Of a DNA stretch of 37,378 nucleotides, positions 33,208-37,378 are shown piece after piece (the stretch's first letter is position 1; the number at the start of each line of letters is the position of its first letter). Made by a program: the position numbers and the translations under genes. This stretch comes from Deltaproteobacteria bacterium. Lineage in GTDB: Bacteria; Myxococcota_A; Polyangia; DRWM01; JAAZOP01. The stretch spans positions 1 to 37,378 of the forward strand of contig JAFGHH010000396.1 in NCBI GenBank assembly GCA_016930215.1, in the 5' to 3' direction. Below the pieces are notes generated by a model that worked only from the letters and a program-made list of their open reading frames with translations, did no database searches and was not told the DNA's origin.

Positions 33208-35190
33208 ATGGCGGGAAAGACCGGGAAATCTCGAGCTCGAGGCGGAGCCAAGAAGGCGGCGAAGAAGCGTCCCGCGGCGGCAGCGAGGAAACGTTCGACG
33301 GCACCGGCGAAACGCATGCCGAAACCGGCCGGGTCGGCGAGGGTCGCGACCAGGGTCCCGATCCGGCGCACCCCACCGCCGCGTCCCGACCCGAACGACA
33401 AGGTCGTCTCGTTCCTCGGCGGCTGCTCCGTGCGGCTGGTCGCCTACCACACGGTCGCCGCGGAGCTGGAACAGACGCTCGAGCACGCCCTGCGCGAGGT
33501 GGACGAGGGCCACAACCTGTACCTCAATCTCGCGCACGACCCGATCGATTCGTCGAAGATCCAGGTCTCCGGCCTGCGCCTCGCCCTCGACTCCCGCCGG
33601 CTGGCGGAGTGGGGCCGCGGCCTCTCCAAGCGGATTTCCGGCGAGTTGTCGCGCGAGGGGCGTCCCGAGCGCGGCGAGGCGCCCAAGCCGCTGGCCGCCG
33701 CCCTGATGGTCCGACAGGCCGTCACCTCGTTCAAGGAGGTCCCCTGGGGCCGCAAGCTGTCGCTCAGTATCGCCCGCGTCGCCGGCGGCTTCCAGTTCCT
33801 CGGGTCGATCTCCACGCGCAACGAGACCGGCGAGTGCGCGGCGGGCAAGCCGTTCGGACCGATCGCCCAGACGCCGATCCAGGCGCTCGGCGCCAACCCG
33901 CAGCTGCTGCTCGTCAAGGACCAGTTCCCCTACCTGCGCTGCCCGATCCACATGGAGCTCGATTGCGGCGCCCCTTGGATCGAGAAGAGCGGCGGAACGT
34001 CGACGCCGCTGTTCGGGCATACGCTCTGCTGCTGCTGTCCGTGCGAAGGCTGCGACTGCGAGGAGCTGCTCGACTGCCTCCGGGAGTGCTGCAAGTACTG
34101 CATCCTCTGCCGCCGCTGCTTCTGTTGCTGCTGCGGCGTCTACGTCCGGGAGGACGACTCCACCCTTGCGGGGAAGAAGGGGTGGGTCCGCAGGATCAAG
34201 TTCCACGGTGCCACCGTGACGGTCGCCGGCTTCACCGCCGACGTCGAGTGCACCGGAGGGAGCGTCGGACCCGAAGGCCCGCCGGGGCCGGAGGGCCCGC
34301 CCGGACCGCAGGGTCCCGCCGGTCCCGCCGGCCCGCAAGGTCCCGCCGGCGCGACGGGCGCGACGGGCGCGATGGGCGCGACCGGTCCCGCCGGCGCCGC
34401 CGGTCCCGCCGGCCCGCAAGGCCCGCAAGGCCCGCAAGGCCCCGCCGGTGCGACGGGCGCGACAGGCGCGACGGGCGCGACCGGTCCCGCCGGCGCCGCC
34501 GGACCGCAGGGTCCCGCCGGCGACGACGGTGCGACGGGCGCGGCCGGCCCGGCCGGTCCCGCGGGTCCCGCCGGTCCGCAGGGTCCCGCCGGCGACGACG
34601 GTGCGACCGGTGCGGCCGGTCCCGCCGGTCCGGCCGGTCCCGCCGGCCCGCAAGGCCCGCAAGGCCCCGTCGGGGCGACGGGCGCGACCGGTGCGACGGG
34701 CGCGGCCGGCCCAGCCGGTCCCGCGGGTCCCGCCGGTCCGCAGGGTCCCGCCGGCGACGACGGTGCAACCGGTCCTGCCGGTCCTGCCGGTCCTGCCGGC
34801 CCGCAGGGCCCCGTCGGGGCGACGGGCGCGACGGGCGCGACGGGCGCGACGGGCGCGACAGGTGCGACGGGCGCGACGGGTCCTGCCGGGCCGCAGGGCC
34901 CCGCCGGCATCGTCCAGGTCGTGCCGAAGGTCTTCGGGACGCAGACCGCCGATGCGAGCGGCGAGATCCTCGGCCTGTCGTACGGCGAGACCTTCACGAC
35001 GACCCCGGTCGTTCACCTCCAGGCGGTGATGCGGAGCGCGGGCGGCGGCCTGGCCGCCGGCGCGGTGGCCTACACGGTGGTGACGGCGAGAACCTCGGAC
35101 ATGGACGTCACCGTGTACAACCGCCACGGCGGCACGGCGATCGCGCTCGCGAGCGTCGACCTTCACGTCCTGCTGATCGAGAAGTCCTGA
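33208..35190 (+). CDS. Collagen-like protein with basic tail and 17-cysteine cluster
   Basis: The 660-residue protein is a mosaic. Residues 1-62 are Lys/Arg/Ala/Pro-rich like histone H1 tails ([16 protein letters not shown]); there is no signal peptide. Residues about 65-270 form a domain I do not recognise. Residues 274-309 hold 17 cysteines in 36 positions, including two CCCC runs. After a short spacer come 71 uninterrupted Gly-X-Y triplets (354-566), mostly GPA, GAT, GPQ and GDD, with no Lys or Arg. Residues 567-660 look like a trimerising, H-type-lectin-like or tail-fibre-like head ([27 protein letters not shown]). ATG 33208 is six bases after GGAGG; ATG 33205 is only three bases away. 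It may be a spore, capsule or virion-like surface filament; I infer structure only. It is convergent with the MopE-like gene. Confidence 0.85.
   Translation: MAGKTGKSRARGGAKKAAKKRPAAAARKRSTAPAKRMPKPAGSARVATRVPIRRTPPPRPDPNDKVVSFLGGCSVRLVAYHTVAAELEQTLEHALREVDEGHNLYLNLAHDPIDSSKIQVSGLRLALDSRRLAEWGRGLSKRISGELSREGRPERGEAPKPLAAALMVRQAVTSFKEVPWGRKLSLSIARVAGGFQFLGSISTRNETGECAAGKPFGPIAQTPIQALGANPQLLLVKDQFPYLRCPIHMELDCGAPWIEKSGGTSTPLFGHTLCCCCPCEGCDCEELLDCLRECCKYCILCRRCFCCCCGVYVREDDSTLAGKKGWVRRIKFHGATVTVAGFTADVECTGGSVGPEGPPGPEGPPGPQGPAGPAGPQGPAGATGATGAMGATGPAGAAGPAGPQGPQGPQGPAGATGATGATGATGPAGAAGPQGPAGDDGATGAAGPAGPAGPAGPQGPAGDDGATGAAGPAGPAGPAGPQGPQGPVGATGATGATGAAGPAGPAGPAGPQGPAGDDGATGPAGPAGPAGPQGPVGATGATGATGATGATGATGATGPAGPQGPAGIVQVVPKVFGTQTADASGEILGLSYGETFTTTPVVHLQAVMRSAGGGLAAGAVAYTVVTARTSDMDVTVYNRHGGTAIALASVDLHVLLIEKS
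34027..34134 (+). other. Segment coding for 17 Cys in 36 residues
   Basis: These 36 codons include 17 cysteines, almost all TGC, with runs of four at both ends and CxxC, CC and CxC pairs between. The density is like metallothionein or a cross-linking module. It is in frame with the collagen-like gene, before the triplet region. Confidence 0.8.
34267..34905 (+). repeat. Collagen-coding repeat region, 71 Gly-X-Y triplets
   Basis: Nine-base periodicity is continuous from the GPEGPP start to the GPQGPA end. A larger unit, GPAGDDGAT followed by GAA or GPA and several GPA triplets, recurs three times. GAT triplets run in blocks of four to seven. Such DNA is prone to length change by recombination or slippage. 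Confidence 0.85.
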
Positions 35191-35219
35191 CGCCCGGCCG
35201 GTCCCTACGCGGCCGGGCG
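35191..35219. terminator. Bidirectional hairpin between convergent genes
   Basis: CGCCCGGCCG (35191-35200) pairs perfectly with CGGCCGGGCG (35210-35219) over a nine-base loop. It begins right after the stop of the collagen-like gene and its loop contains the stop of the MopE-like gene, so it can terminate both. No T run is present. Confidence 0.6.
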
Positions 35220-37378
35220 GCGGCCCGGTCCGGTTCGGGCCGTCGTCGGCGCGGGTCGCACGGGGCAGACGAGCGCCAGGTCGTAGCCGAACATGCCGTG
35301 GGCCTGCGGCTCCGAGTTGACGAGTTGCACGGGCGTGTCGTGGTCGGGTCCGTAGTACACCCAGGCGGTGCCGGCCCGCGTCGCCGCGGAGATCTGCTTG
35401 CGGTGGGCGCTGGCCCCGAAATCCGCAAGCCCGTCGCCGTCGAAGTCGCTCGACCGCACGGCCCAGCCGAAGTAGTCGTCGACCGCCGGGTCCGGGTTGA
35501 GCCGGTCGGCGGTGGTGCCGCCGCACAGGCCGCCCGCCGCCGTCGACCGGCACGTCCTGACCAGCCCGGCCGTCGTGAAGGTCGTCGGCACGTCGAAGTT
35601 GGGAGCGCCGAACACGGCGTCGGCAAGCCCGTCGCCGTCCGCGTCGCCGCAGGCGACGGCGGCGCCGAACCGGCCGCCGGCATAGAGCGAGGAGGACGGA
35701 GCGACGACGTCGGTCGAGTAGAGCGAGAGGAGACCGGTCGGCAGCCCGGCGAACCGCGCGACCCGACCGACATCCGTGTCGGGGAGGTTGTCGGCCCCCG
35801 GAATGCCCACCACGAGGTCCGACCTTCCGTCTCCATCCACGTCGGCGGCCGCCAGCGCCCAGCCGAACTCGTCGCCGTCGGCGGGGGGCAACGTCGTCTC
35901 CTCCGTTCGGGCCAGCGAGACGGCGACGGTCGTGGCGACCCCGCTCGCCGTTCCGCGGAAGACGTGCACCCGTCCCGACGCCACGAGCCCGAAGACCTCG
36001 CCGATCGCTCCGACGGCCACGTCCGCGTGTCCGTCGGCGTCGAAGTCGCCGACGGCGGTTTCCCAGCCGAACCGGCCGCCGCCGGCGGGGCTGCCGGAGT
36101 TGAGCGTCGCGGCGGGGTCGTTCGGCCAGGAGGGGGGGCCGATGTCGGCGCGTCCGAGGTGGACGTAGGCGAGGCCCGTGGTGTGGCCGGCGTGGCCCAC
36201 GACCAGGTCGGCGAACCCGTCGCCGTCAAGGTCGCCGTCGGCGCAGAGCCCGGTCCCGTAGGAGTTGCCTTCTACCGGTGGGGTGAACGACCTGGTCGGC
36301 GACGCCGGCAGGCCCGTGCTGCCGCCGCGGAACACGTGGACGCGCTGCGTCCCGTCCGGCGTCGAGGCCACCAGGTCCGCGTAGCCGTCCGCGTCGAGGT
36401 CGCCGGTCGCGACGGACGAGCCGAAGTGGCCGCCGGACAACGGGGCGGGGTTGGCGATCCGCGTGCTCCACGCGGTCGAAAGGCCCGACGAGTCGCCGGA
36501 GAAGATGTAGACCACTCCGGCCTGGGTCGCGGCTCCCACCGTGACGCCGCGCGCCCCGACGGCCAGGTCGGCGTATCCGTCGCCGTCGAAGTCGCTCCGC
36601 GTCCGGCCCACGTCGAGGTAGCGCACGGCGGTCCACTCCGAGCACGGCCCGCTTGCCGAGGCGCAGGCGCGGACCCGCCAGTAGTAGCGACGACCCACGG
36701 GGGCCGTGAGGCTCACCTCCAACCCGGTCGGCGGCCGGTACTCCGACACCCCCGTCACCACCGTGTCGATCTCGGGGCTGGGGAAGCCGCACGAGGCGAA
36801 CCCCGGCGTGGAGCACGAGTCGTCCACCTGGATCTCGTACCGGAGCCCGCCGCAGCCGGGAGCCGGCACCCAGCGGAACCGCGGCCGCAGGGAGTTCGTG
36901 TCGTGCAGGCTCCCCGAGTAGGCCCCGTTGTGCGGCGCCAGCAGCACCGGGGGCGGCGGGATGCACGGCTCCCACGTGCAGCCCGGGAGACACTCCTGCG
37001 TGCCGCCGCTGCACGTCGCTCCGATCGTACAGGCCCGCGAGGCCCCGAGGACGCACGTGAAACCGTTGTCCGCGACGGTGTCCGCGTCCTCGTCGCAGCC
37101 GTCGCAGGTCTCGGGACGGACGCAGGGGCCCCAGGCGCAGGACGACCCGCAGGTCTCCGTGGCCGCCCCGCCGCAGGCCGAGGTGCACGACCGCGTGGCT
37201 CCCCGGACGCAGGTGAAGCCGTCGTCGGGGACCGTGTCGCAGTCGTCGTCCGCCCCGTTGCACGATTCCACCGGCGGCGTGCAGGCCGCCCCCGTGGGGA
37301 TCGTGCAGGCGTCGGTGCAGGTCCCGCTGCCCGTGGAGTGGCACGCGGTCTCGCAGGAGACGCTTGAGCCCCGGATGC
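35205..37378 (-). CDS. MopE-like/FG-GAP repeat surface protein, N-terminus off the window
   Basis: The frame is open to the right edge, so the start is missing; about 724 residues are visible. Near the visible front are cysteine motifs CNGADDDCDTVPDDGF and CDGCDEDADTVADNGF, characteristic of MopE-type and other myxobacterial envelope proteins. A fibronectin-like region follows (APHNGAYSG, RYYWRVRACA). The rest carries seven calcium-loop FG-GAP blades, for example DFDGDGYADLAVGARG, DLDADGYADLVAST and DVDGDGRSDLVVGIPG, which should form an integrin-alpha-like seven-bladed propeller. A calcium-dependent adhesion or surface role is likely from the family. A signal peptide would be expected outside the window. 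GTG 37271 is only an internal codon. Confidence 0.85.
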   Translation of the reverse strand, partial: IRGSSVSCETACHSTGSGTCTDACTIPTGAACTPPVESCNGADDDCDTVPDDGFTCVRGATRSCTSACGGAATETCGSSCAWGPCVRPETCDGCDEDADTVADNGFTCVLGASRACTIGATCSGGTQECLPGCTWEPCIPPPPVLLAPHNGAYSGSLHDTNSLRPRFRWVPAPGCGGLRYEIQVDDSCSTPGFASCGFPSPEIDTVVTGVSEYRPPTGLEVSLTAPVGRRYYWRVRACASASGPCSEWTAVRYLDVGRTRSDFDGDGYADLAVGARGVTVGAATQAGVVYIFSGDSSGLSTAWSTRIANPAPLSGGHFGSSVATGDLDADGYADLVASTPDGTQRVHVFRGGSTGLPASPTRSFTPPVEGNSYGTGLCADGDLDGDGFADLVVGHAGHTTGLAYVHLGRADIGPPSWPNDPAATLNSGSPAGGGRFGWETAVGDFDADGHADVAVGAIGEVFGLVASGRVHVFRGTASGVATTVAVSLARTEETTLPPADGDEFGWALAAADVDGDGRSDLVVGIPGADNLPDTDVGRVARFAGLPTGLLSLYSTDVVAPSSSLYAGGRFGAAVACGDADGDGLADAVFGAPNFDVPTTFTTAGLVRTCRSTAAGGLCGGTTADRLNPDPAVDDYFGWAVRSSDFDGDGLADFGASAHRKQISAATRAGTAWVYYGPDHDTPVQLVNSEPQAHGMFGYDLALVCPVRPAPTTARTGPGRRPAA

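Noticed and set aside
28566-33401. Long upstream in-frame extension of the M24 gene, giving a 2011-residue protein
   Set aside because: The upstream part is out of frame with the conserved activase and has no family features. The M24 start at 28565 is fixed by the ATGA overlap and by the conserved N-terminal domain.
34267-34905. CRISPR-like or satellite array
   Set aside because: The periodicity is nine bases and encodes Gly-X-Y triplets in frame. There are no unique spacers, and no cas genes nearby.
34140-34997. Minus-strand open frame of 285 codons rich in GPAGPV across the collagen region
   Set aside because: It mirrors the GC-rich nine-base repeat of the real collagen-like gene on the other strand. 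It lacks flanking conserved sequence and a plausible start.
1-37378. tRNA, rRNA, transposase or prophage genes
   Set aside because: The gaps are short and were read through. No cloverleaf with a CCA-type end, rRNA-like segment, transposase or phage structural gene was seen.

Overview
The window looks like chromosomal DNA of a high-GC, Gram-negative bacterium, most likely Myxococcota or a related former-deltaproteobacterial lineage. This rests on protein content: an AgmX/PglI-type C-terminal domain, MopE-like cysteine motifs (CNGADDDCD), FG-GAP/VCBS repeat proteins, many lipoproteins with acidic Asp/Gly/Glu linkers after the lipobox, and LpxB plus an outer-membrane barrel, which imply a lipid A outer membrane. 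I see no rRNA, tRNA, CRISPR, prophage, transposase or replication origin.

Layout. (1) 1-2905, minus strand: an exported VCBS-repeat protein cut by the left edge and a cadherin/beta-helix lipoprotein. (2) 3016-7633, minus strand: a compact four-gene operon for a three-subunit xanthine-dehydrogenase-family molybdenum hydroxylase, translationally coupled to a DUF2877 (AllH-like) protein; this suggests purine or heterocycle breakdown. (3) 7634-7814: a divergent control region with two clear promoters, a GTC microsatellite and three palindromes. (4) 7815-18907, plus strand: a DUF4143 AAA ATPase, an amidase-signature enzyme, a cysteine-repeat DUF4185 lipoprotein, lpxB coupled to a GT39/ArnT-like glycosyltransferase, a von Willebrand A lipoprotein, and a large lipoprotein with an incomplete esterase domain. 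(5) 18915-20315, minus strand: an OPA-type organophosphate/sugar-phosphate transporter whose promoter spacer contains a run of nine G. (6) 20476-24713, plus strand: YebC, an AgmX-like lipoprotein, a lipoprotein with a gingipain/caspase-like His-Cys pair, and a small outer-membrane barrel. (7) 24730-32827, minus strand: a DUF4874/DUF4832 lipoprotein, a family 3 amino-acid-binding lipoprotein, and an M24 metallopeptidase-fold protein coupled to a 1421-residue acyl-CoA dehydratase activase-like iron-sulfur protein, which points to some anaerobic metabolism. (8) 33208-35190, plus strand: a protein with a histone-like basic tail, a 36-residue segment holding 17 cysteines, 71 Gly-X-Y collagen triplets and a lectin-like C-terminus. 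(9) 35205 to the right edge, minus strand: a MopE-like/FG-GAP protein whose N-terminus lies outside.

The genes fall into two functional groups: a catabolic set (molybdenum hydroxylase operon, amidase, binding protein, transporter, activase) and a large set of exported or surface proteins, at least eight of them predicted lipoproteins. The most unusual items are the collagen/cysteine-cluster protein, the poly-G promoter spacer of the transporter, the palindromes around the ATPase start, and the His-Cys lipoprotein. Several genes without a Shine-Dalgarno sequence have promoter-like hexamers placed so that transcription would begin at the start codon. All functional statements come from reading the sequence; no database search or alignment was run.
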